Translations under genes and position numbers: made by a program | Source of the DNA: Gemmataceae bacterium | Lineage (GTDB): Bacteria; Planctomycetota; Planctomycetia; Gemmatales; Gemmataceae | DNA: 64,000 nucleotides | Assembly (NCBI GenBank): GCA_019636445.1 | Contig: JAHBXO010000002.1 | Coordinates: 1-64,000, forward strand | Reading direction: 5' to 3' | The notes under the pieces: generated by a model | Databases searched by the model: none | What the model was told of the DNA's origin: nothing | The model's input: the letters and a program-made list of their open reading frames with translations, nothing else | In this document: positions 53,990 to 61,008 of the stretch, piece by piece | Layout: the number at the start of each line of letters is the position of its first letter | Position numbering within the stretch: the stretch's first letter is position 1

Positions 53990-54244
53990 TTAAGGGCTGG
54001 TCGCCGGGGGTGGGTCGGCGGCCGGATCGACCGGAGATCGTTCGCCTGCGTCGATCGTAGACGACGGTTTTCGCCGAAACCCCAAGCGGATCTTCGCCCG
54101 CTCCAGGTCCGACCGCTCTCGCGGTGTCAGCCCGCGGCCCTCGGCCACGAGCCGCTCGCCCAGGCGTCGGAAATGGGCCAGCGTCCTCCGTCGCTGCCGG
54201 CGGCCGCGTTGCCGATCGACCCCATCCTCACCCGAGCTGCTCAT
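53990..54244 (-). CDS. Small basic phage protein (terminase small subunit candidate by position)
   Basis: 84 residues from ATG 54244, overlapping the nuclease gene stop by 4 bp. Arginine-rich helical first half (RQRGRRQRRRTLAHFRRLGE; LTPRERSDLERAKIRLGF) and a Pro/Ser-rich end. The position before the large terminase suits a small subunit or other DNA-binding packaging factor, though no Nu1-like helix-turn-helix is clear. Confidence 0.55.
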   Translation of the reverse strand: MSSSGEDGVDRQRGRRQRRRTLAHFRRLGERLVAEGRGLTPRERSDLERAKIRLGFRRKPSSTIDAGERSPVDPAADPPPATSP

Positions 54245-54606
54245 GCGTCCTCCAGGGCGAGCGGGTCGGGGCCGTCCAGTTCCCCGCCTGGCGGGAGCGC
54301 CAGCAGGTCAGCGAAACGGTCCCACGGCAGCACGACCAGCGGCCGGGCGTGATCCCGCCGCAGGAAGAGGGCGTCGTTGCTCCCCAGCCATCGCTCGATC
54401 GTCGTGAAACCCGAACCGCCTGCGCGGGCCTTGACTTCGCATCGCATCCGATCCCGGCCGACCGGCTCCAGGACGATGTCGCCGGCGAGCGAGCCCCCGA
54501 GTGATCCCGACAGCGGCATGCGCACGGCGTGGATGCCGGCGTCCCGCAACAGGTGGACGATTTCGTTTTCGATCCGATAGCCCTTGCGCTGGCTCTTATG
54601 CCCCAC
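54241..54606 (-). CDS. Holliday-junction-resolvase-like PD-(D/E)XK nuclease
   Basis: 121 residues from GTG 54606, preceded by GGGAGG. It has the Hjc-type layout: KGYRIENEIVHLLRDAGIHA (Glu), SGSLGGSLAGDIVLEP (Asp in GD) and MRCEVKAR (the ExK pair), then a helical/strand end. Such enzymes cut branched DNA and are used by phages to resolve replicating DNA before packaging. Its place next to the terminase agrees. Confidence 0.85.
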   Translation of the reverse strand: MGHKSQRKGYRIENEIVHLLRDAGIHAVRMPLSGSLGGSLAGDIVLEPVGRDRMRCEVKARAGGSGFTTIERWLGSNDALFLRRDHARPLVVLPWDRFADLLALPPGGELDGPDPLALEDA

Positions 54607-54820
54607 GGCCGGCCTCCCGCAACGGCGGTGCGATGCGTCGTGCCTTGGCGACGGCGTCCTCGGCGGCTTCGAGCTGAAGGGTGATCCGCGAATAGGTGCC
54701 GGTGGATTCGGTGGGTTGTCGCGCGTCGGACAGGACGCGGCCGAGGAGATCCGCGAGGTCGAGTTGGAGGCCGGCGATCTGGCGGGCGATCGCGTCGGCG
54801 AGCTGCTTGTGCGTGAGCAT
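54596..54820 (-). CDS. Small helical phage protein
   Basis: 74 residues if ATG 54820 is used (AGGAGG lies very close upstream); the frame also has a TTG at 54865 inside the end of the sigma-like gene. It reads as a helical hairpin: THKQLADAIARQIAGLQLDL and ITLQLEAAEDAVAKARRI. It overlaps the nuclease gene start by 11 bp. No function is recognised. Confidence 0.55.
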   Translation of the reverse strand: MLTHKQLADAIARQIAGLQLDLADLLGRVLSDARQPTESTGTYSRITLQLEAAEDAVAKARRIAPPLREAGRGA

Positions 54821-54854
54821 GACCTCCTGTCTGCCGTGCAGAGTCGAGGGGCGA

Positions 54855-55325
54855 TCAGGGTTCAATCAGGAGTGCGGCCTCAAGCAATCGGGCGCGCAAC
54901 GCCGTGCGGTTGATCCCGCACAAGATGGCCGCGTCGGTGGCCGAGTAGCCGTGGCAAAATCGCAGGATCGCCGCCGTTCGCAGCGGCGGCGGGAGTTTCT
55001 CGTAAGCGGAATTGGGATCGGCGGGCCGCTCGCGGCACGCAGTCTCCGGCGGCGTATTGGACGTGCCGTCCGTCAATCGCCGTGCGGACCGTGGGAGCGG
55101 CTTCCGGAGTGCGGCTGTGATGGCCAGCCACGTGAACGACCGGGCGTAGGTAGGGAACGGGCCGCGGCGGGAATCGTAGGATCGCAGTGCCCGGAGGATC
55201 GCATCGGTGGCCTTGTCCTGGGCGAGTTCGGCGAGAGCCTGGGTCGGCGCGAGTCGGCGGGCGAGCTTCTCGGCCGCGTCGAGGGCAGTGCGAATGTCGG
55301 AGTCGGAGACGGCGGCGGTCGGCAC
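54855..55325 (-). CDS. Sigma-70-like regulator
   Basis: 156 residues from GTG 55325, with GGAGG 10 nt upstream. The first half resembles sigma region 2 (ATDAILRALRSYDSRRGPFP, TYARSFTWLAITAALRK), where the YDSRRGPFPTYA phrase is typical. The second half resembles region 4 (PLRTAAILRFCHGYSATDAA, ILCGINRTALRARL), a helix-turn-helix. It lies just before the packaging and head genes and could direct late transcription. It is shorter than chromosomal sigma factors but has both functional regions. Confidence 0.7.
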   Translation of the reverse strand: MPTAAVSDSDIRTALDAAEKLARRLAPTQALAELAQDKATDAILRALRSYDSRRGPFPTYARSFTWLAITAALRKPLPRSARRLTDGTSNTPPETACRERPADPNSAYEKLPPPLRTAAILRFCHGYSATDAAILCGINRTALRARLLEAALLIEP

Positions 55326-55377
55326 GGTGCGGGATCCTCCTGACCTGCGAGGATTCTACCATGCGGCCGCGAGCGGT

Positions 55378-55626
55378 TCAGCGCAGGAGGCCTTCCTGTT
55401 TAGCGAATCGGTAGGCGGCCTCTTGAAGGACATCGATCATCAATTTGCGATCGCAGGTCGCTACGCACTCGCCAGCCTGCGGATTTTTGAAGAGCAAGAG
55501 GATGAAATGAATACGGCCGCCTTCTTGTGCATCAATTCCGGTTTCGCGGATTACAGCTTCGGCTGCTTGGCCAACTCTCGTCATCAGATCGGCCAGTTGC
55601 GGCTCGGTCATGTCTTCGAGTTTCAC
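55378..55626 (-). CDS. Small phage protein, function unknown
   Basis: 82 residues from GTG 55626, preceded by GGAGGG. Helical at first (TEPQLADLMTRVGQAAEAVI), then GGRIHFILLLFKNP and DRKLMIDVLQEAAYRFA. It overlaps the upstream gene stop by 4 bp. The strand-and-helix order suggests a small alpha/beta domain. No family is recognised. Confidence 0.6.
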   Translation of the reverse strand: MKLEDMTEPQLADLMTRVGQAAEAVIRETGIDAQEGGRIHFILLLFKNPQAGECVATCDRKLMIDVLQEAAYRFAKQEGLLR

Positions 55627-55889
55627 TTCGCCCTCCGTTCCAGGACGCGTTTCTCGCGGCGTGCCCGTTCCCATCCGGTTGTCGCCTCGGCAACATCGGC
55701 GAGTCCGCTGAACGACAGGTCGAGGCGAAGATCGTCGATCGCGGCCGCCGGCGACGAACCGAGGCCCATCGCGACGCCACCTGAATACACCCCGACGGTG
55801 GCGACAAATACCCCCGGCTTCACGTCGGCTTCGTCGATCGGCCCGTACCGGTCGGCGATCCACTTCCGCAGCTGGTCGACCTTCTCCAT
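55623..55889 (-). CDS. Small phage protein, function unknown
   Basis: 88 residues from ATG 55889 with AGGAG 6 nt upstream. EKVDQLRKWIADRYGPIDEA and VYSGGVAMGLGSSPAAAIDD are visible, with a basic C terminus. The pattern (ATVGVY...GLGSSPAAAIDDL) recalls small phage regulators of the DUF551/GS type, but I make no assignment. Its stop overlaps the next start (ATGA). Confidence 0.6.
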   Translation of the reverse strand: MEKVDQLRKWIADRYGPIDEADVKPGVFVATVGVYSGGVAMGLGSSPAAAIDDLRLDLSFSGLADVAEATTGWERARREKRVLERRAK

Positions 55890-55899
55890 TTCGATCTCC

Positions 55900-56157
55900 T
55901 CACGTCACCTTGCCCCGGATCCTCGACTCGGCCTTGCGCACGCGGCCGAGGATCCGCTCCTGCAGCGTGTAGCGGTAGACGTGTCGCGGCGACTCACGGC
56001 CGACCTCGACGATTAGCCACCGCGTTCCCGGCAACGCGGTGAAGAAGCGGCCATCGAAGGGGACGCGGATCCGGACTTTCAACTCGACGACGTCGCCGAC
56101 AGCGAACCGGGGCTTCCGCTGTGCCCACCCCCCCCGTGCTTTTCTGGTTGCGCTCAT
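55900..56157 (-). CDS. Small basic phage protein, function unknown
   Basis: 85 residues from ATG 56157. A basic N terminus (ATRKARGGWAQRKPRF) is followed by an SH3-like barrel composition (VGDVVELKVRIRVPFDGRFF, GTRWLIVEVG). Members with this shape bind nucleic acid or proteins. It starts 3 bp after the upstream stop. No family assigned. Confidence 0.6.
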   Translation of the reverse strand: MSATRKARGGWAQRKPRFAVGDVVELKVRIRVPFDGRFFTALPGTRWLIVEVGRESPRHVYRYTLQERILGRVRKAESRIRGKVT

Positions 56158-56160
56158 GGC

Positions 56161-56349
56161 TCATGGATTCCCCCGATTGACGTAGGCGAGCAGGTACACC
56201 AGGCAGAGGTCGGCGACCATGTAGATCGCCCCGCCGAACAGGTACGCCCGACGCATCTCCCGATTGCGCGTGCCGGCGATCGAGAGGATCATGCCGAGCG
56301 AACCGAGGGACACGGCGAGCATCGGAATCAGAACGCAGAAGGTGAGCAC
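56161..56349 (-). CDS. Small two-span membrane protein
   Basis: 62 residues from GTG 56349, with two hydrophobic helices (LTFCVLIPMLAVSLGSLGMI and AYLFGGAIYMVADLCLVYLL) joined by a basic loop (GTRNREMRRA). It lies in the early/middle operon directly after csrA. Possible roles include superinfection exclusion or an inner-membrane accessory function. This is open. Confidence 0.6.
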   Translation of the reverse strand: MLTFCVLIPMLAVSLGSLGMILSIAGTRNREMRRAYLFGGAIYMVADLCLVYLLAYVNRGNP

Positions 56350-56358
56350 GTTCGGCCC

Positions 56359-56565
56359 TCACGCGGCCGAACGGCGGAGGGGCAGCGGGTCGCCGGGCGA
56401 TTGTGCCCGCATCCGCTCGGCGATCTCGCCGCGCCAGATCGGGACGTTGGGCGGTGCGGTGATGCCGATTTTCAGATCCCCGTTTTTGTCACGATCGACC
56501 ACCGTGATCGTGATCGCCTCGCCGATCTGGATGGTTTCGCCCTTCTTCCGTGACAGGACAAGCAT
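56359..56565 (-). CDS. csrA: CsrA-family translational regulator
   Basis: 68 residues from ATG 56565 with a strong AGGAGG 5 nt upstream; the frame continues to 56586 but this start is better. The family signature is complete: MLVLSRKKGETIQIGEAITI, KIGITAPPNVPIWRGEI and AERMRAQ. CsrA dimers bind GGA in hairpin loops near ribosome sites of target mRNAs, repressing or stabilising them. Here it could reset host mRNA use or time phage genes. A 12-bp hairpin lies immediately upstream. Confidence 0.93.
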   Translation of the reverse strand: MLVLSRKKGETIQIGEAITITVVDRDKNGDLKIGITAPPNVPIWRGEIAERMRAQSPGDPLPLRRSAA

Positions 56566-56594
56566 CGTACCCTCCTGGTATTTCATTCGCGAAA

Positions 56595-56621
56595 GGCCCG
56601 CCGCGAACGTCGCGGCGGGCC
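56595..56621 (-). terminator. Perfect 12-bp stem-loop between the secreted protein gene and csrA
   Basis: GGCCCGCCGCGA (56595-56606) pairs with TCGCGGCGGGCC (56610-56621) around a 3-nt loop. TTTCGCG follows on the minus strand. It ends the upstream transcript or lowers read-through into csrA. Confidence 0.7.
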
Positions 56622-56630
56622 GGTGAAGGA

Positions 56631-57029
56631 TCAGCGGCCGTAGATCACGGTCGCGTAGAAGCCGAGCCGACCACGGGCGACACCGATCTCCCGCACCGGG
56701 AGACGTCCCCAGTAGCAGCAGTTTCGGATCGCCGCGTCGGCCGAGGCCGTCGAGAACCCGACACCCTCATGGCAGCCGGCCGGCACCGTGCCGACGTGGG
56801 CCATGCGGCCGTTCATCGCCTGCAGCTCGGCCTTGGCCTGGGCCGTGCCGGTGGTGGGTGCCGTGCCGGCGGCGGTCTCACAGGGGCACTTGGCCTCCGC
56901 GATCGGTGCCGCCGGCACGGGACTCGTGCCGCAGCTCCGCGACGGCGCGGGCGATCGCCGCCAGCGGGCTTCGGCGGCCGTCGGCGACAGGATCGCGGCC
57001 GCGGCCGCGAACAGGAACAATCGACGCAT
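56631..57029 (-). CDS. Secreted cysteine-rich planctomycete-type protein carried by the prophage
   Basis: 132 residues from ATG 57029, with AGGAGG 6 nt upstream. It has a signal peptide (about 1-20, LSPTAAEA). The mature part has cysteines in CPCETAAG and the pattern AHVGTVPAGCHEGVGFSTA-SADAAIRNCCYWG-VARGRLGFYATV. From memory this GVGFS..SAD.AIRNCCYWG core recurs in secreted proteins of planctomycetes. That makes it a likely host-derived passenger gene. It is bounded by its own hairpin. Function unknown. Confidence 0.7.
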   Translation of the reverse strand: MRRLFLFAAAAAILSPTAAEARWRRSPAPSRSCGTSPVPAAPIAEAKCPCETAAGTAPTTGTAQAKAELQAMNGRMAHVGTVPAGCHEGVGFSTASADAAIRNCCYWGRLPVREIGVARGRLGFYATVIYGR

Positions 57030-57109
57030 CGACATCCTCCTCGAATCGGCCCATCCTTGGGCGGGTGAGCGGCCGCACCCGTTGCGGCCGCAGGTTTGTC
57101 GGCTCCCGC

Positions 57110-57472
57110 TTAGGGGGGCGTGATCGTAGTCGGGCCTTGGTCCCACAGGACGGGCGGCGATTGTTCCTGGAGCGAGGCTTGCAATCTGCTCGCGTCGGCG
57201 TCCTTGTGGATTGCCACGCGATGGATCCGCAGTTGAAGACCACAGCCATCGACCGAGACCGCGTTCCAGATCCGAGCCTCTACGCCTTCGAGCGTTTCGA
57301 TCGAGTCGGTTGACGTTGCAATCACGGATTCAAAACCGAGCAGATCGCCCATCGGCTGGTCGAGAAACACGAGAATCGGCGATCCAGCTTCATCCACCGC
57401 TGGGCACTGGATCACGTCGACGCCGTCGATGCTGTCCCAGACACGTCGTTTAAGATCGATTTGAAGTTTCAT
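57110..57472 (-). CDS. Phage protein of unknown function
   Basis: 120 residues from ATG 57472, overlapping the Rad52-like gene stop by 4 bp. Beta-rich, acidic composition (KLQIDLKRRVWDSIDGVDVI; PAVDEAGSPILVFLDQPMGD) with hydrophobic strands, no signal. It could be an accessory to the annealing protein, but nothing in the sequence says so. Confidence 0.6.
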   Translation of the reverse strand: MKLQIDLKRRVWDSIDGVDVIQCPAVDEAGSPILVFLDQPMGDLLGFESVIATSTDSIETLEGVEARIWNAVSVDGCGLQLRIHRVAIHKDADASRLQASLQEQSPPVLWDQGPTTITPP

Positions 57473-58209
57473 TCTTCCTCAGCGTGCGGGTCGTTGAGTG
57501 ACAGTCGGGACGCCGCCTGGCTGCGTGATCCGAGGATCACGGCCCGCTGGGGCGAACCGATACGACCGCCGCCCCAGGCCTGCAGGTACGCGAGCCGGGC
57601 CACCGAGAACGACGTCGCGTCGGTGGCTTTCTGGAACGCGGCCGCGATCGCGTTACCGATCGACGTGGCCAGCTTCGCGTCGACAGGAGGCGCGGGCGGA
57701 TGCCCCTCTCCGCCCGGCATCGCCCAGGCAGGCAGGTGCGCAACGCCGATCACTCGTTTCCGCTGGTCGTCGTAATCGAGCCATTGCCGGGGGACGTGCA
57801 CGAGATACGCTCCGACCCCGAACTTCGCGGCCGCCCGTTTCAGGGCGTCGCTCGCGGCCGCCTTGACGCGGCTCGCGCCGTCTTCCTTCGCTCCAACGGA
57901 ACCGACGTCGGATTTCGCGATCCAGCCTGCCCCGATCCGCAGTTTCAGCTCGCACAGGGCCGAGCCGTCGTTGAGGACCTCGATCCGGGACTGCCAGCCG
58001 CCAACGCCAACGACCTGGTCGAGCCGATCGACGACCGTCGCGAACTCGACGTACGGCACGCATGGCCGCCGGCCTTGGTCGGACACCTTCGCCTTCGGCA
58101 ACCACCGCACCAGGTGCGGCGGGAACGGGTCGCGGAGTTTCTTGGCAAGCGCGACGGCTTCCGCGTGGAAGATCGCCGTCGATCCGATCGGCGAAACACT
58201 CTCGGTCAT
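57469..58209 (-). CDS. Rad52/Rad22-like single-strand DNA annealing protein
   Basis: 246 residues from ATG 58209. The family core is readable: PPHLVRWLPKAK, RPCVPYVEFATVVDRLDQVV, WQSRIEVLNDGSALCELKLR and SDALKRAAAKFGVGAYLVHV. This matches phage Rad52-like annealases, which promote strand annealing for recombination. The C-terminal tail is proline- and serine-rich and lacks a DNA-binding motif. It is coupled by 4-bp overlaps to both neighbours. Confidence 0.85.
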   Translation of the reverse strand: MTESVSPIGSTAIFHAEAVALAKKLRDPFPPHLVRWLPKAKVSDQGRRPCVPYVEFATVVDRLDQVVGVGGWQSRIEVLNDGSALCELKLRIGAGWIAKSDVGSVGAKEDGASRVKAAASDALKRAAAKFGVGAYLVHVPRQWLDYDDQRKRVIGVAHLPAWAMPGGEGHPPAPPVDAKLATSIGNAIAAAFQKATDATSFSVARLAYLQAWGGGRIGSPQRAVILGSRSQAASRLSLNDPHAEEE

Positions 58210-58439
58210 TTGGCACCTCGGCCGCTGTCGGGCTCGGTGCGGATGATCACTTCCGAGCAGCGAATCGAAACCGGCCCCACGGTGAGTGTGAGGTGTCCGC
58301 CGAAGGTGAACTCCGCCGTGCCGCCGCCGCGAATCGCCTGGGCGGCGAGGCCGAGGATCACGGCCGGACCAGGCGGCAGTGTTGTCGCGAGCTGCTCGAG
58401 CATGGTGGCGTAGTCGAGGCTTGGCTTGGTGCTCTTCAA
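58206..58439 (-). CDS. Small early phage protein, function unknown
   Basis: 77 residues from ATG 58439. Visible phrases are LDYATMLEQLATTLPPGPAV, ILGLAAQAIRGGG and AEFTFGGHLTLTVG. A helical start and beta-rich end without signal or membrane segment. It overlaps both neighbours by 4 bp. No assignment. Confidence 0.6.
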   Translation of the reverse strand: MKSTKPSLDYATMLEQLATTLPPGPAVILGLAAQAIRGGGTAEFTFGGHLTLTVGPVSIRCSEVIIRTEPDSGRGAK

Positions 58440-58687
58440 ATGCCACCGCCTTTCTCGGCTGCGGCGAACCGGGCCGCCGCGTCGTCGCCGTCGTCGTCGC
58501 CGAAGAGCGACGCCGGCTTTGCGGGCTTGGCGTCGAGGACCTCGGCGACGGCCTTGTCGACGCGGGCCTCAAGGTCGCGGCAGGTCGGGATCAAGCAGCG
58601 GTCGCCCGATCGGAAAAAGGCCTTCTGCTTGTTCCGCAGGGCGCGGACCTCGCGGGCCAGGTCGATGAGTTTGTCGCGGTCGCTCAA
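58436..58687 (-). CDS. Small early phage protein, helical
   Basis: 83 residues from TTG 58687 (TTGA overlap with the upstream stop; AGGA 9 nt upstream). DKLIDLAREVRALRNKQKAF and ARVDKAVAEVLDAKPAKP form a likely coiled coil, with a CLIPTC pair between and an acidic tail (DDDGDDAA). A longer frame to 59032 is noise. Confidence 0.6.
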   Translation of the reverse strand: MSDRDKLIDLAREVRALRNKQKAFFRSGDRCLIPTCRDLEARVDKAVAEVLDAKPAKPASLFGDDDGDDAAARFAAAEKGGGI

Positions 58688-59025
58688 CGTGCACCGTCCT
58701 TTCGCGAAGGGGCCGTCGTCACGGCGGTGGCGTAATTCGCCGGGGCCGCGTCGCCCAGGAGCCGTTCGGGGATGCCGAACTTCCGCAGTTCGGCCAGCCA
58801 ATGCCGGCGAACCATCTCGTTGCAGTGGGCGAGCGCATCCGACCAGGTCGCCTCGCGACCATGCTCCATTCGGAACTTCGTCTGGTAGTACAGGCTCTGC
58901 GCGTTGTGGGGCTCGTCGGGCTTGTGGTCGACCGCGCACTCCTGGCAGAGGTGCGGGGCCGGCGGGAGCAGGATCATCCCACCCCGGACGAAGGCCGGTC
59001 CGGCTTCGGTTTTGGATTCGCTCAA
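58684..59025 (-). CDS. Early phage protein with cysteine pair
   Basis: 113 residues from TTG 59025 (TTGA overlap with the upstream stop). A zinc-like pair HLCQECAVDHKPDEPHNAQS and a helical middle (TWSDALAHCNEMVRRHWLAE) are visible. Similar HxCxxC...H..HN.QS motifs recur in phage small proteins. Function unknown. Confidence 0.6.
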   Translation of the reverse strand: MSESKTEAGPAFVRGGMILLPPAPHLCQECAVDHKPDEPHNAQSLYYQTKFRMEHGREATWSDALAHCNEMVRRHWLAELRKFGIPERLLGDAAPANYATAVTTAPSRKDGAR

Positions 59026-59387
59026 GCCGCACCCGACCTTTCCCGTGCGAGTCCGGGAATCGCGCACGCGGAGCAGATGTCCGCGCCGACCCAGAAGCAC
59101 GGCTCGCCCGTCTTCGCGATGCACTGCCGGCAATCGCGATCGGAGCAGCCGCATTCCCGGCAGCGGCGGGTCGCGCCGATCGTGTAGCCGTTCGGCGTCC
59201 GCGAGAGCGAGCGCGGCAGGCCGGGGTGAAATCGCGGCCGAGGCGACTGCGGCGGATCCAGACGGATCGGTCCGCCGACGTACCGCTTCATCGCGAGCGT
59301 CGGCTCGATCGATCCTTTCGCGGGGGCGTGGTGCGGCACCTTACGGGACTTCTTCCGGTTCCGCTTGCGGGTCTTGCGCGGCTTCAT
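59022..59387 (-). CDS. Early phage zinc-ribbon protein
   Basis: 121 residues from ATG 59387. A strongly basic N terminus (KPRKTRKRNRKKSRKVPHHA) precedes a cysteine cluster near the C terminus: CRECGCSDRDCRQC, GEPCFWVGADICSAC. The C-x2-CGC..C..C...C.W...D.CSAC pattern is familiar from phage zinc proteins. It could bind nucleic acid. It overlaps its neighbours by 4 bp on both sides. Confidence 0.65.
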   Translation of the reverse strand: MKPRKTRKRNRKKSRKVPHHAPAKGSIEPTLAMKRYVGGPIRLDPPQSPRPRFHPGLPRSLSRTPNGYTIGATRRCRECGCSDRDCRQCIAKTGEPCFWVGADICSACAIPGLARERSGAA

Positions 59388-59617
59388 GGTTTGGCTCCGT
59401 CGGTTGGGGGAACGTGGTCGGGGCAGCGGTCGTCGGTCAGAGCCTCGCCGCGACGGCGACCGGCCTTGTCGCGGTAGTCGATGTGCCCGATGAACTTCAC
59501 GCGGTGGACGTGGGCGCCGCAGATCGGCGCGTCGCACGTGCCGCCGAGGGCCGTAGGCTCGTCGCATAGATAGGCCGCCGTGGCGTCGCACCAGCGGCAC
59601 TTGCGGGGTTTGCTCAT
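59384..59617 (-). CDS. Small zinc-finger-like phage protein
   Basis: 77 residues from ATG 59617. It has several Cys/His pairs (KCRWCDATAAYLCDEP; CDAPICGAHVHRV; DRCPDH), enough for two zinc sites, like a treble-clef or RING-like fold. No further family is recognised. Coupled to its neighbours by 4-bp overlaps. Confidence 0.6.
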   Translation of the reverse strand: MSKPRKCRWCDATAAYLCDEPTALGGTCDAPICGAHVHRVKFIGHIDYRDKAGRRRGEALTDDRCPDHVPPTDGAKP

Positions 59618-59961
59618 GCGACCCTCCGAGCGGTCTCGGGGTCGAAGACGCAGGCCGCGTAACGGTGGCCGTGGGCGTGCAGTGGCGATCCGTGGGCGGC
59701 GTCCCAGGCGGCGGCGCAGAGCGGGCACTCGTCGAGGCGATCGGAACCGCGATAGACGAGGACGGTGCGCCATCCGGGCGGCGGATCGTTGCGGACCACG
59801 GGTGTCGAGAATCCGCAGTGGATGCAGTGGTAGCGATTCCGGGCGAGCGGCTCCTCGGCGGGAGACCGCTTGCCGGCGAACAGGTCGAGGCCGAGCGCGG
59901 CACGCAACTGGTAGAGCCGGATCCGATCGACGCGGCCCGGATCAATCGGGAGCAGCTTCAC
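59614..59961 (-). CDS. Zinc-ribbon phage protein (paralogue of the gene at 61005)
   Basis: 115 residues from GTG 59961 with GGAGG 6 nt upstream. The ribbon HCIHCGFSTPVVRNDPPPGW and DECPLCAAAWDAAHG matches the pattern of the protein at 61005-61382 (ACGHCGFATPCVRGESPPLW, HECASCAGLWDECHG). The two are duplicates that have diverged. Probably a DNA- or protein-binding module. Confidence 0.65.
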   Translation of the reverse strand: MKLLPIDPGRVDRIRLYQLRAALGLDLFAGKRSPAEEPLARNRYHCIHCGFSTPVVRNDPPPGWRTVLVYRGSDRLDECPLCAAAWDAAHGSPLHAHGHRYAACVFDPETARRVA

Positions 59962-60395
59962 CGGGCACCTCCGTTCGCGGTGCCGCCGAGTTTGAAGGCG
60001 TCGAGGTCGCCGGCGGCCTCCTCGGCCCGCGTCCGCTCGATCCACTCGCGGAGGTCCCCAACGGTGAGGATCCAGGCATCGTCGTCGAGGGCGACGATCC
60101 AGCCGGAAACGAATCGAGCGAAGTCCTGGACCGCGACCGAGTCGTCGAAAGCGTCGGCCAGAATCGCAAGGGCGAGGCGATAGCAGCCGTCCACGAACTC
60201 GGCAGATCCCCAGTCGAACGGGTCCTCACCCGCGTTGGCGGGCGGAGGAATATCCACAGCCGAACGCTCGTGCATCCGGGCCGAGAATACAGTCCTCTCC
60301 GGGAGAGCAATGGCGACTCCGCCAGCGAGGACCCTGAGGACGTGTCGGCTATCGCAGTGGCGGTAGCCAACGTAAAGAATCGTCGTGGGGTTCAT
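59958..60395 (-). CDS. DUF6166-like phage protein (paralogue of the gene at 62481)
   Basis: 145 residues from ATG 60395. It starts NPTTILYVGYRHCDSRHVLR and has FDWGSAEFVDGCYRLALAIL, then DFARFVSGWIVALDDDAWIL. The same order (Y.GYR, F.WG, QLALAIL, DF...V..W, W..I.E) is found in the 62481-62879 product. Function of this family is unknown. Confidence 0.65.
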   Translation of the reverse strand: MNPTTILYVGYRHCDSRHVLRVLAGGVAIALPERTVFSARMHERSAVDIPPPANAGEDPFDWGSAEFVDGCYRLALAILADAFDDSVAVQDFARFVSGWIVALDDDAWILTVGDLREWIERTRAEEAAGDLDAFKLGGTANGGAR

Positions 60396-60703
60396 GCCGG
60401 CACCGCCCGTTTCTCCGCTCGCTCGGCGGCGTGGATCGCGGGCAGCACGGCGTCGTACAGCTTGAGGCAATCCGACCACGGCAGGGCGAATAGCGTCGCA
60501 TCCCAGAGGACGCTCGCGATCGCCTGCCGGCCGGGGTTGGCGCGGCGGCGGTTAAAGTCGGGGCACGTCTGGCCGCCGGGTCCGTACGACCGGCGGGCGC
60601 GGTCGAGCAGATCGCCGACCGTCTCGATCCCGACCTTAGCCAGGATCGAGGGCCACTCGTCCGGGATCTCGAAGACGTCGAGGAGGCGGGTGTCGGTACT
60701 CAA
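60392..60703 (-). CDS. Small early phage protein, function unknown
   Basis: 103 residues from TTG 60703 with GGGGGTG upstream and a TTGA overlap. The phrase VFEIPDEWPSILAKVGIETV and GDLLDRARRSYG suggest a helix-hairpin or SAM-like domain. Further on are LWDATLFALPWSDCLKLYDA and a basic end. No assignment. Confidence 0.6.
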   Translation of the reverse strand: MSTDTRLLDVFEIPDEWPSILAKVGIETVGDLLDRARRSYGPGGQTCPDFNRRRANPGRQAIASVLWDATLFALPWSDCLKLYDAVLPAIHAAERAEKRAVPA

Positions 60704-61008
60704 GCGGCACCCCCTTCCGCTGATCGGGTGAAGTCGAGCGGACGTGCTTCGACGGCTTCGCGCCACTCGTGCAGGAAGTTGTCGAGCCGACGCTCGGCCT
60801 GCTCGGCCCGGCGTCGGCTGTTCGGGATTCCCGGCGCGGCCTTCCGCTGGAGGTCCCGAACGCTCGCGACCAGGTCGAGCAGCCAGCGGGCATCCGCCGC
60901 GGCATCGCAGCCCTGCAGTCGGAGCGCTCGTTGGAAGTCGGCGACGACCTCGGCGACGGGATCGTTCGAGCCAAACGGGTTGGCAAGGGGCTTTCGTGTG
61001 CGGCTCAC
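60700..61008 (-). CDS. Small early phage protein, function unknown
   Basis: 102 residues from GTG 61008 with AGGGGG upstream. A long amphipathic helix region is visible (DPVAEVVADFQRALRLQGCD; RRAEQAERRLDNFLHEWREA). The C terminus ends SAEGGAA, a tail shared by several genes here. Overlaps both neighbours by 4 bp. Confidence 0.6.
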   Translation of the reverse strand: MSRTRKPLANPFGSNDPVAEVVADFQRALRLQGCDAAADARWLLDLVASVRDLQRKAAPGIPNSRRRAEQAERRLDNFLHEWREAVEARPLDFTRSAEGGAA

